In this document: in pieces, positions 53,822 to 62,691 of the stretch
Numbering within the stretch: the first letter of the stretch is position 1
Layout: each line of letters begins with the position of its first letter
Source of the DNA: Chryseobacterium phosphatilyticum
GTDB taxonomy: Bacteria > Bacteroidota > Bacteroidia > Flavobacteriales > Weeksellaceae
NCBI RefSeq assembly: GCF_002899825.2
Contig: NZ_PPED02000004.1
Span: 1-64,000, forward strand
DNA length: 64,000 nucleotides
Reading direction: 5' to 3'
Translations under genes and position numbers: made by a program
The notes under the pieces: model-generated
Told to the model about the DNA's origin: nothing
The model's input: the letters and a program-made list of their open reading frames with translations, nothing else
The model's database searches: none

Positions 53822-54736
53822 TTACTCTCGTACAAGTGGCATTGTAGAACATCTCAGCAATCCTCCCATTTTAGAAATTTCTCTGTAAGGAATTTCTTCC
53901 ACCGTAATTCCCCATTCGTTTCTTAAATGGTTGTTCATTCTTGTGAATGCTTTGTCGGAAACAACCACTTCAGGAGAAATAGAGAAGATATTCGGGAACA
54001 TTTCAAACATTTCTTCGTCATTGATGTGAAAACAGTTTTCTTCTCCGAAGATATCAATGATTAACCGGTAATCACTTTCATCAACAAATCCATTCTTATA
54101 GATAATGCATTTGTCTTCTCCTATCGGATTAAAAGTACAATCAAGGTGAAGAATTCCTTCGAATGGAACCTTATCATTTTTCTTCAGCTCAAGGTCAATG
54201 ATTCTTTTCTTCGGAAAATATTCCTTTAAAATTTCGATAGCATATTCGTTGGTTCTTGCTGTTTTATAATTTCTGTAATCTTCGCTGAAGCATGTTCCTA
54301 TAAAAAGGAAATCATTCCATACGATGACATCTCCTCCTTCGATATGAGCTGTTTCCGGAAGGTTGATAATCTTTCTCCAGGCTACTTTTTCAAAAACGCT
54401 TTTATATGCTTCCTGCTCATCGGCTCTGTCCACAATCACGTTGGAGATGATCATTTTATCATCAATAACAAAAGCCACATCTCTTGAAAAGACTTGATTA
54501 TAATCCTGGATAATGCTTGGACGAAGTACTTCAACGTCATATTTTTTTAAAACTGCTTCGAAAGCGTTCATCTCATTGATGATATCCACTTCCTTAGGAT
54601 AAATGTTGTGTTCGATTGAGTAATATGACTTGGCGTCATAGCTTTCCTCCAATGTGGGAACCGGCCCCAGTGAATTAGGCTGACCTAGAACTACTGACTT
54701 CAGCCTTCCCGTTTCGTTTTTAATGTTTAGTCTCAT
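53822..54736 (-). CDS. arginine deiminase/DDAH-family amidinohydrolase
   Basis: 304 residues, same fold as CtlX but not a close paralogue. Seen: FSRDVAFVIDDKMI (about residue 88), AHIEGGDVIVWND (about 140), His of ILHLDCTFNPIGEDKC (about 205) and the nucleophile Cys in GGLLRCSTMPLVRE at the very end. This is a complete guanidino-hydrolase catalytic set. Likely substrates are arginine, a methylated arginine or a related guanidine. It is first in the leftward run and has its own -7 element. Confidence 0.88.
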   Translation of the reverse strand: MRLNIKNETGRLKSVVLGQPNSLGPVPTLEESYDAKSYYSIEHNIYPKEVDIINEMNAFEAVLKKYDVEVLRPSIIQDYNQVFSRDVAFVIDDKMIISNVIVDRADEQEAYKSVFEKVAWRKIINLPETAHIEGGDVIVWNDFLFIGTCFSEDYRNYKTARTNEYAIEILKEYFPKKRIIDLELKKNDKVPFEGILHLDCTFNPIGEDKCIIYKNGFVDESDYRLIIDIFGEENCFHINDEEMFEMFPNIFSISPEVVVSDKAFTRMNNHLRNEWGITVEEIPYREISKMGGLLRCSTMPLVRE

Positions 54737-54755
54737 AAAGATTTATGCAATACTA

Positions 54756-54763
54756 CAAATATA
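54756..54763 (-). promoter_or_regulatory. -7 element upstream of the amidinohydrolase gene
   Basis: Minus strand TATATTTG, a full TAnnTTTG match 20 bases before the ATG; no clear TTG at the right distance. Confidence 0.45.
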
Positions 54764-55017
54764 AGTAAAGGTCTCTATCTATAAAACTTTTGGATTATTT
54801 TATGCATTAAATTTGCCGATCTTAAGGTATATCCATTACTATTTTTTAACAAAAACCCGCATTGGAGTTTTACCACGGTCTACAACTTACTGTATTTCAT
54901 CTACATAAGAATGTCAGTTTTTTTTAAAAAACAAATACAACTTCATACTTTAGTGATATAATTTTCAAGAGATTATACATTTTAAAAACTTTAGTATTAA
55001 CATCAAAAAGCAACGCT

Positions 55018-55185
55018 ATGAACAAGAAAATTTCTGTGTTGAAAAATGCACAAAAACTCGGAAGGAACCAACAAAAATCAATTACCGGAGGAGGCTTTAT
55101 GCCGGGAAACAAAAAATGCTGTGAGTGGGATGATTCCACCAACAGTTGCTTCCTCTGGGTATGTAACACATGTCACTGTCCTTAA
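55018..55185 (+). CDS. GG-leader six-Cys peptide 1
   Basis: 55 codons, too short for ordinary gene finding. A 25-residue leader (MNKK-ISVLKNAQKLGRNQQ-KSITGG) carries the L-K-x-A-x-x-L-x-R and terminal Gly-Gly of double-glycine bacteriocin-type leaders. After GG about 30 residues remain, with Cys at 34, 35, 44, 49, 52 and 54 (CC-x8-C-x4-C-x2-C-x-CP). A near-identical leader is shared by three genes downstream. Export by a peptidase-containing ABC transporter is expected but none is in the window. An upstream TACTTTAG may be the -7 element. Confidence 0.8.
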   Translation: MNKKISVLKNAQKLGRNQQKSITGGGFMPGNKKCCEWDDSTNSCFLWVCNTCHCP

Positions 55186-55250
55186 TTAGGATATAATTTT
55201 CAAGGGATTATACGTTTTAAAATTTACTATTAACATCAGAAAACAATGTT

Positions 55251-55421
55251 ATGAACAAGAAAATTTCTGTGCTAAAAAATGCACAAAAACTGGGAAGGGA
55301 TCAACAAAAATCAATTACCGGAGGAGGAGAATTCATACCGGGGGGTAAAAAATGTTGCGAGTGGGATGGAGTCACCGGAACCTGCTTCCTTTGGATATGC
55401 AGCAGATGTAACTGCCCATAA
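55251..55421 (+). CDS. GG-leader six-Cys peptide 2
   Basis: 56 codons. The leader differs from peptide 1 by a single Asp/Asn change (LGRDQQ). The core is EFIPGGKKCCEWDG and then FLWICSRCNCP, with the same CC-x8-C-x4-C-x2-C-x-CP spacing. It follows peptide 1 by 65 bases, with no terminator between, and ends just before a strong terminator, so peptides 1 and 2 form one cassette. Confidence 0.8.
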   Translation: MNKKISVLKNAQKLGRDQQKSITGGGEFIPGGKKCCEWDGVTGTCFLWICSRCNCP

Positions 55422-55425
55422 AAGC

Positions 55426-55458
55426 AAAAGTCGTTTTACGAGATGTGAAACGACTTTT
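55426..55458 (+). terminator. terminator after peptides 1-2
   Basis: AAAAGTCGTTTTAC pairs with GTGAAACGACTTTT (one G-T), followed by further T residues. It separates the two peptide cassettes. Confidence 0.85.
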
Positions 55459-55632
55459 TTTATTATTTAGTTTCTCCTTTCATCCGTAATATTATATACA
55501 ACTCACTCAAATTCATCCATATAATCGTAAATTTTTTATTAAAAATACAAAAACAAATTCCTATATTAGGGATATAATTTTGCAAGATTATAAAAATTAA
55601 AACTTAACTATTAACATCAAAACAACAAAATC

Positions 55633-55797
55633 ATGAACAAAAACAATTCTGTGCTAAAAAATGCACAAAAATTAGGAAGAGATCAACAAAAATCAATTAT
55701 CGGAGGAGCTCCCATCTTTACTGGCAGAAGATGCTGCGAGTGGGATAACAATGGAAAATGCTATATATGGACATGTGACAGATGCCAATGTCCATAA
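55633..55797 (+). CDS. GG-leader six-Cys peptide 3
   Basis: 54 codons. The leader ends SIIGG rather than SITGG. The core APIFTGRRCCEWDNNGKC continues IWTCDRCQCP, Cys spacing CC-x7-C-x4-C-x2-C-x-CP. The upstream 80 bases (ACAAA..., TATTAGGGATATAATTTT) match those upstream of peptide 1, showing duplication of a promoter-bearing cassette. Confidence 0.8.
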   Translation: MNKNNSVLKNAQKLGRDQQKSIIGGAPIFTGRRCCEWDNNGKCYIWTCDRCQCP

Positions 55798-55879
55798 TAA
55801 ACTACCCTATTTTCGACTTAAAAGTGGGAAATTTTCCCCGGAAGGAAACATTAAAACTTAACATCAAAAAATCAAAATC

Positions 55880-56044
55880 ATGAACAAGAACAAATCTGTG
55901 CTTAAAAATGCACAAAAATTAGGAAGAGATCAACAAAAATCAATTATCGGAGGAATCGGTATCAATAGACCTAGATACTGCTGTGAATGGAATGAGGATG
56001 GCAGCTGCAGAATCTGGACATGTGGTAACTGCGTTTGCCCATAA
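55880..56044 (+). CDS. GG-leader six-Cys peptide 4
   Basis: 54 codons. Leader ends SIIGG; the core is IGINRPRYCCEWNEDGSC followed by RIWTCGNCVCP, with the spacing of peptide 3. It follows peptide 3 by 82 bases and precedes a terminator shared with the convergent receptor gene. CCEW and the closing C-x-CP are invariant in all four. Confidence 0.8.
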   Translation: MNKNKSVLKNAQKLGRDQQKSIIGGIGINRPRYCCEWNEDGSCRIWTCGNCVCP

Positions 56045-56052
56045 AAATACTC

Positions 56053-56074
56053 AACCTGCTTTTACAAGCAGGTT
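56053..56074. terminator. terminator between peptide 4 and the receptor gene
   Basis: AACCTGCTT pairs with AAGCAGGTT around TTAC, with TTCTTTT after on the plus strand; it may also serve the convergent receptor gene. Confidence 0.8.
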
Positions 56075-56079
56075 TTCTT

Positions 56080-58254
56080 TTATCTTGTTCTGTTTTCTTC
56101 CTCTGTTTTTTGAATTTCTTTTGTCTGGTATTTTGAGCTTCCAAAGTTATAGCTCAACGAAAAAAATAACCGGCTACTGTCCCACCAGTGTGTAAAACGA
56201 TTATCCATGATCTGTTTATGTCTGAATTCCAGGCTTTGATCATTTGAATCAAATAGATTATTATATCCAAGCTTTGTATTCAGTTTATTATCTAACCATG
56301 ATTTCTGAATGGAGAGATCTATACTATAACGGGGTTTAATAATATAGAGGCTGTTTCCGGTTTTAGATTCATAGTTAGTGAACAGATTAATTGTGTACCC
56401 CTGGGGTAAAGTAAAGACCTGGTTTACCCTTATTTCATAATTGTAAATATCCAATGCAAAGACATCCTCCAAGTATGGTCTGAATTCATAATTGTAATAT
56501 CCCGTAATCTGGGTAGTAATGTTCCACCATTTTGTAATCTTAACGGGGAAGCTTGTTTCCAAAGCAGCAAAATTCCTGTAAGGTAAATTAGCTCCCAGAT
56601 ATTCCAACACATTTGTTTCCGGGTTGTAAATGGGATAACGGATCATCACCTCTTTTTCTTTACCTATACTAAGGCTGGTAATCCAGTTTTTATAGCGATA
56701 AGTTGCCCTGATCTGGCTGGTGAAAGAAGGTTGTAAATAGGGATTCCCTATCCAATAGTTCAAAGGGCTAAAATAAAACCGGAACGGATTAAGCTGTGAA
56801 AAAATCGGTCTGGTCATTTTTCTGCTGTAAGAAAGGGAAAATTCATTAGATTTATTGAAGGTATAACTTGCACTAAAGGAAGGTAGCCATTCCAAATAGT
56901 TTCGGACAACGATAGAATCTGCGGTAATCGCATTGGAAATACTATTTGTATTCTCCAACCTCAGCCCGGTATTAATCTGAAGTTTCCAAAATTTTTGTCT
57001 GTATGCTAAATAACCGGCACCTATTTTCTCTTTGTAAGAGAATACATTGCTTCTGCCAGGATCAAATACAAACTGTGCACCTGTTGATAAGGTATCGTAT
57101 CTGATATTGTTGCTGGTATCCGAATAACTATATTTAATCCCCATTTCTATATCTGCATTTCCTATTTTTTGAGAGGCATCAATCTGGGCCGTATAGATAT
57201 CAATTCTATTAACGAGGTCAGACTTCCAATATGATAAAAGATCAGATGTAGGTTGATCTCTGTTAATAAAGTCATCTTTCTGTTTGTTTTTAACTGCAAG
57301 ATAGTTTCCGAGAAAACTAATTGTTAATCCCTTGTTTTGAAAAGAATAATCGGTTGTAATACCATAATTATTTTGTACATAGTCTGAAGGGTTTTCGCTT
57401 GTGGTATGAAAAATCAATTGAGTTTCACTTTTGTCAGTAGTGTATAAAGATCCTGAACGAAGACGATCATTATCCCGAAAATTGCCTCTTACATTGATCC
57501 CCAATCTATTTTTATCATTCAATCTGAAATCGGCACCTATCAAAACATTATACACACCGACATTTTCTTTTTGTTTTGTATTTGTCCGCATAACATTGGT
57601 ATTTGCCAATCGTTGTAAAGCCTTATAACGGTAGTTAGAAATACCTTCATTATAGCCGGCCTGCATCGTAAAAACAGCCTTTGGGATATTATAGGAAAGG
57701 GTTAAGGCATTTTCTCTGTAATTGAATTTATTGATATATACATTTCCATTATAATTTCCTTTCCATCCGAGATTGGTATTCTTTTTTAATTTAATATCAA
57801 TAATCCCTTTAAATTCTGCATCATATTTTGAAGAAGGATTAGCGTTGACTTCTAATGATTCTACCATTTCGGGTGATAAAGACCGCAAATAGGCTTGTAA
57901 CTCCTGAACACTCATTACAATGGGTTTTCCATCAATAAAAATCGCCGGACTGATCCTTCCTCCGATAAAAATACCATCTTCCTGGTCTACAGTCACTCCC
58001 GGTGTTTTCCTCAGAACTTCTAAAAGGTTTGATGAAGTTTTAAAATCTCTGTTACCAGAAACCGCCATCACCGTATTTCCATCATTTAACTTTATACTTC
58101 GGGGAGCAGATTGAATAATTACCTCTGAAATATTTGTTGTCGGGGACCTTTGTTCACTAAGAGAATCCGGAACTTTTCTTTTTGTAATGTCTTGTGCTTT
58201 TCCAAAAATTAACAGAAAAAACAGTAATAGCAGGTACCATAATTTGATCATCAT
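56080..58254 (-). CDS. outer-membrane beta-barrel receptor (TonB type), third
   Basis: 724 residues (or 723 from the second Met), signal peptide ending in FGKAQ. The plug region has VIIQSAPRSIKLNDGNT, LRKTPGVTVDQEDGIFIGGR, PAIFIDGKP and LEVNANPSSKYDAEFKG. The barrel ends LSYNFGSSKYQTKE. It is more distant from the 38.6-43.2 kb pair than they are from each other. It faces the six-Cys peptide genes and lies just downstream of an AraC regulator gene, so it may respond to that regulator. Confidence 0.9.
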   Translation of the reverse strand: MMIKLWYLLLLFFLLIFGKAQDITKRKVPDSLSEQRSPTTNISEVIIQSAPRSIKLNDGNTVMAVSGNRDFKTSSNLLEVLRKTPGVTVDQEDGIFIGGRISPAIFIDGKPIVMSVQELQAYLRSLSPEMVESLEVNANPSSKYDAEFKGIIDIKLKKNTNLGWKGNYNGNVYINKFNYRENALTLSYNIPKAVFTMQAGYNEGISNYRYKALQRLANTNVMRTNTKQKENVGVYNVLIGADFRLNDKNRLGINVRGNFRDNDRLRSGSLYTTDKSETQLIFHTTSENPSDYVQNNYGITTDYSFQNKGLTISFLGNYLAVKNKQKDDFINRDQPTSDLLSYWKSDLVNRIDIYTAQIDASQKIGNADIEMGIKYSYSDTSNNIRYDTLSTGAQFVFDPGRSNVFSYKEKIGAGYLAYRQKFWKLQINTGLRLENTNSISNAITADSIVVRNYLEWLPSFSASYTFNKSNEFSLSYSRKMTRPIFSQLNPFRFYFSPLNYWIGNPYLQPSFTSQIRATYRYKNWITSLSIGKEKEVMIRYPIYNPETNVLEYLGANLPYRNFAALETSFPVKITKWWNITTQITGYYNYEFRPYLEDVFALDIYNYEIRVNQVFTLPQGYTINLFTNYESKTGNSLYIIKPRYSIDLSIQKSWLDNKLNTKLGYNNLFDSNDQSLEFRHKQIMDNRFTHWWDSSRLFFSLSYNFGSSKYQTKEIQKTEEENRTR

Positions 58255-58275
58255 AAATTTTAATTTTTACGAGAT

Positions 58276-58283
58276 CAAAAGTA
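58276..58283 (-). promoter_or_regulatory. -7 element of the third receptor gene
   Basis: Minus strand TACTTTTG matches TAnnTTTG 22 bases before the receptor ATG, in the gap after the AraC gene. No TTG is seen at the right spacing, as can occur for activator-dependent promoters. Confidence 0.5.
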
Positions 58284-58334
58284 AAGACCAGAAATAAAAA
58301 TGAGGTTTTGAAGTTTAAATTCCGCAGTACGAAA

Positions 58335-59396
58335 TTATAAATTAGAACTTTGCAACCCAGGCTCAGTAAGGGTTTGCGATTGTTTATATAAAAGAGGTGT
58401 TGTATTTTTAATTTTTTTGAATGTTGAAAAAAAAGTAGACTTGGAATTAAAACCAACTTCGTATCCGATCTCTTCAATTTTCAAATAGGAACCATTTTCT
58501 ATTTTTTCACAGGCTTCATCAATTCTGTATTCATTGATATAGGTAGAAAAACTTTTTCCCAGATTATCATTCAACAATTGTGAAAGCTGATGCGCTGACA
58601 TATTCATCGCGGATGCCAGATCATTTAATTTTAGATTTGGATTTTTATACAGTTCCTGAGAGCTCATTAATCTTTCCAGCTTAGAAACAAAATTATCAGC
58701 TTGCTGCCCCGAAATTTTTCTATTAGAATATTTACCTGGTTCTTTTGTTGATATCTGTTGATACTTTTTGTTGAACAAGATAAGGAAGTTAGCATACAAT
58801 ACAAAAGAAAAGACTAAGCTGCCACCCGCACAGTAGACCTGTACCCAGCCCGTAGAAATGAGTTGATAAGTTAAAAAGATAATTACATTACTCATCAATA
58901 CAGGAAGAACAAATTTATTAGGATTTTTACTGTTTTGTCTTGAATATTGATAATACTGATATATAGCAAGAAATATAAATACAGACCAAACTGCGTAAAT
59001 AAAGGTTCCGAAATAATTATCCCAGATAACCGGAAAAAATAGATAAAGTAATCCGACTGCTCCTAAAATAAGGGTCAATATTCCAAACATTCTGCGACAA
59101 TTTATCTGATCAAATTCTTCCTGCTGAAAAGAAGACCTAATGTAATAATATAGGGCCGGTCCTGTAAAAAATAATGAAGATAATCCAAGGTGTGGAATAA
59201 TTCTCGGTAAATCAGGATAGAAATAAATCCCAACTGAAATCCCAACTCTTATACTTAACGTTAATAAAAGAAGACCAAGAAAAAAATCAGGCAGGTATTT
59301 CAGTTTTTTGACAAATAACAGATACATTCCCAGCAAAAGCCCGTTGAATGCTCCTACTGCACTGAAAAAAAATAACATCTGTTGTCCGAAAGTCAT
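58335..59396 (-). CDS. AraC-family regulator with seven-helix membrane sensor
   Basis: 353 residues. The first ~215 form about seven hydrophobic helices (FFFSAVGAFNGLLLGMYLLF, FFLGLLLLTLSIRVGI, FIYAVWSVFIFLAIYQYYQY), the rest is an AraC HTH domain (LNDLASAMNMSAHQLSQLLND, SFSTYINEYRIDEACE, IGYEVGFNSKSTFFSTFKK, NTTPLLYK). This membrane-bound AraC form is common in Flavobacteriia. It is likely to activate the receptor gene 80 bases downstream on the same strand. The signal is unknown. Confidence 0.92.
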   Translation of the reverse strand: MTFGQQMLFFFSAVGAFNGLLLGMYLLFVKKLKYLPDFFLGLLLLTLSIRVGISVGIYFYPDLPRIIPHLGLSSLFFTGPALYYYIRSSFQQEEFDQINCRRMFGILTLILGAVGLLYLFFPVIWDNYFGTFIYAVWSVFIFLAIYQYYQYSRQNSKNPNKFVLPVLMSNVIIFLTYQLISTGWVQVYCAGGSLVFSFVLYANFLILFNKKYQQISTKEPGKYSNRKISGQQADNFVSKLERLMSSQELYKNPNLKLNDLASAMNMSAHQLSQLLNDNLGKSFSTYINEYRIDEACEKIENGSYLKIEEIGYEVGFNSKSTFFSTFKKIKNTTPLLYKQSQTLTEPGLQSSNL

Positions 59397-59440
59397 GGTA
59401 TATTTATTTTTCTACTCTAAGTTGCTGTATTTATAGAAAA

Positions 59441-59619
59441 GGACTTTAGCCCGTTTAATCCATAAATAGTATTCATTCGGCTTTAGCCGAAACTTATTTT
59501 ATGCAAGAGTAAATTTAATAAATTATTAAATTGAATGTCAGATAGATGAAATATTTTTTTAGGTTTTGGCTGAAGCCAATGGAATTATTTTTGTTTTCAA
59601 AACGGGCTAAAGCCCGTTT
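59441..59619. repeat. inverted pair of GGCTAAAGCC palindromes
   Basis: The left arm (GACTTTAGCCCG, CGGCTTTAGCCG, 59441-59490) and right arm (TTTTGGCTGAAGCC, ACGGGCTAAAGCCCGT, to 59619) are oppositely oriented relatives of the tandem unit at 640-1455. Nothing else is seen between the AraC and gltA genes apart from this and the next repeat. Confidence 0.7.
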
Positions 59620-59734
59620 CTATTGAATCATAAGCGTTGTGGCTAACGTTATTTGGATCCGTATGGGGTAACAAAATACGACATAATCATTAGGAGCGGG
59701 AATCGTTATGTTTATTACTGATTACTAATATTCT

Positions 59735-59820
59735 TAGCCCCGATAGGAACGGTTACCCCGCAGCATACGTCGGAAATGCAGAGGCGTGAGGAGTATGAGT
59801 GGATAGCGGGAAACAGCTTC
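59735..59820. repeat. dispersed AGCCCCGAT repeat, copy 2
   Basis: TAGCCCCGATAGGAACGG at the left end and GTGGATAGCGGGAAACAGC at the right end match copy 1 at 1536-1646; the middle is shorter and different. As with copy 1 it lies just downstream of a leftward housekeeping gene. Confidence 0.75.
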
Positions 59821-59836
59821 TAACGATTAAAAACAA

Positions 59837-59864
59837 AAAATCCCAAAGCAAGCCTTGGGATTTT
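59837..59864 (-). terminator. gltA terminator
   Basis: AAAATCCCAA pairs with TTGGGATTTT around AGCAAGCC. The minus strand continues with TTGTTTTTAATC, past the gltA stop at 59884. Confidence 0.75.
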
Positions 59865-59883
59865 GATATGGTAAAAGCAGATA

Positions 59884-61170
59884 TTATCTGCTTGCGATAT
59901 CGATATAATTTCTTTCCTGAGCACCTTGATATACCTGTCTTGGTCTTCCGATAGGGTCTCCTTTCAATCTCATTTCTTTCCATTGAGAGATCCAGCCCGG
60001 TAGTCTTCCTAATGCAAACATTACGGTAAACATTTCTGTAGGAATTCCTAATGCTCTGTAGATGATACCTGAGTAGAAATCTACGTTTGGATATAGCTTT
60101 CTTTCTACGAAGTATTCGTCTTCAAGAGCTACTCTTTCTAATTGCATTGCAATATCAAGAGCTTTGTCCTGGATTCCTAATGCTGTAAGAATATCATCAG
60201 CAGCTTTCTTGATAATTTTTGCTCTCGGGTCGAAGTTTTTGTACACTCTGTGTCCGAATCCCATTAAACGGAAGTTATCAGACTTATCTTTTGCTTTAGC
60301 AACATATTTAGATACGTCACCGCCATCTTTTTCGATAAGCTCAAGCATTTCGATTACAGCCTGGTTAGCACCACCGTGTAGTGGCCCCCAAAGTGCAGAT
60401 ACCCCAGCAGAGATAGATGCGAAAAGACCTGTATGAGCAGAACCTACCATTCTTACTGTAGAAGTAGAACAGTTTTGCTCGTGGTCAGCGTGAAGGATTA
60501 ATAATTTATCTAATGCATTAACGACTACCGGATCGATTTCGAAATCAGCGTTTGGTAATCTGAATGCCATTTTGTAGAAGTTTTCTACATAGTTCAGGTT
60601 GTTGTCTCCGTGGTTTAATGGTAAACCTTGAGTTTTTCTATAAGTCCAGGCACAAAGGTGAGAGAACTTAGCGATCATAAGCTCAGCAGCGTGATCCATT
60701 TCTTCTTTAGAGTTTACGTTAACGGCTTTCGGGTTGAAGGCTGTTAATGCAGAAGTCATAGAAGAAAGTACTCCCATAGGGTGAGCAGAACGAGGAAAAA
60801 CATCAATGATCTTTTTCATCTCATCTGCGATGAAGTTATATTTTTTAATATTGTTGTCGAAAGAAGTAAACTGGTCTTGAGTAGGTAGTTCTCCATGTAA
60901 TAAAAGGTACATTACTTCAGTGAAGTTAGATTTTTCAGCAATCTGTTCGATTGGATAACCTCTGTAGAATAATTCTCCTTTATCTCCGTCTAAGTAAGTG
61001 ATGTCGCTAATGGTAGCTCCTGTATTTTTGTAACCTAAATCCAGAGTGATTAAACCTGTCTGGTCTCTTAATTTTGAAATATCAATCCCTCTGTCTCCGA
61101 TAGTACTATCCACGATAGGATATTCATATGAATTACCGTCGTAATTCAATATTACTTTGTTGTCTGACAT
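59884..61170 (-). CDS. gltA: citrate synthase
   Basis: Condenses oxaloacetate and acetyl-CoA, first step of the TCA cycle. 428 residues, a type II (hexameric, NADH-sensitive type) length. Seen: HADHEQNCSTSTVRMVGS (about residue 230), catalytic His of GPLHGGANQA (about 268), GFGHRVYKNFDPRA (about 307) and Asp of NVDFYSGIIY (about 365). No residue seems altered. Leftward, 81 bases after enolase. Confidence 0.97.
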   Translation of the reverse strand: MSDNKVILNYDGNSYEYPIVDSTIGDRGIDISKLRDQTGLITLDLGYKNTGATISDITYLDGDKGELFYRGYPIEQIAEKSNFTEVMYLLLHGELPTQDQFTSFDNNIKKYNFIADEMKKIIDVFPRSAHPMGVLSSMTSALTAFNPKAVNVNSKEEMDHAAELMIAKFSHLCAWTYRKTQGLPLNHGDNNLNYVENFYKMAFRLPNADFEIDPVVVNALDKLLILHADHEQNCSTSTVRMVGSAHTGLFASISAGVSALWGPLHGGANQAVIEMLELIEKDGGDVSKYVAKAKDKSDNFRLMGFGHRVYKNFDPRAKIIKKAADDILTALGIQDKALDIAMQLERVALEDEYFVERKLYPNVDFYSGIIYRALGIPTEMFTVMFALGRLPGWISQWKEMRLKGDPIGRPRQVYQGAQERNYIDIASR

Positions 61171-61208
61171 TATTTATTTTTTTTTAAATATACTACTTTC
61201 CATAAAAT

Positions 61209-61236
61209 ACGGCAAACAAAAATTATCGCTTGCCGT
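61209..61236 (-). terminator. possible enolase terminator
   Basis: ACGGCAA pairs with TTGCCGT over a 14-base loop between the eno stop and the gltA start. The T run after it on the minus strand is only ATTTTAT, so read-through to gltA is possible. Confidence 0.5.
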
Positions 61237-61251
61237 TATTTATAAATTCGA

Positions 61252-62547
<1,296 letters not shown>

Positions 62548-62566
62548 TTATTTTTTTTAGTTTATA

Positions 62567-62594
62567 CAAATTTAGCTAAAATTAAACTTTTCAA
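62567..62594 (-). promoter_or_regulatory. enolase promoter
   Basis: Minus strand TTG, 17 bases, TAAATTTG, a full match to the Bacteroidota consensus, 22 bases before the ATG. Confidence 0.8.
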
Positions 62595-62691
62595 GGGTAT
62601 TTCATGAATATCTTTTTGCAACAATTGCAAGTTAAAATTTAGTTAATAAGCAGGCTAACATCTTATTTGGTTCATAGTAAATTTTGAAAAA

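Noticed and set aside
54924..55169. 81-codon minus-strand frame
   Set aside because: It is antisense to the first six-Cys peptide gene and has no recognisable protein features.
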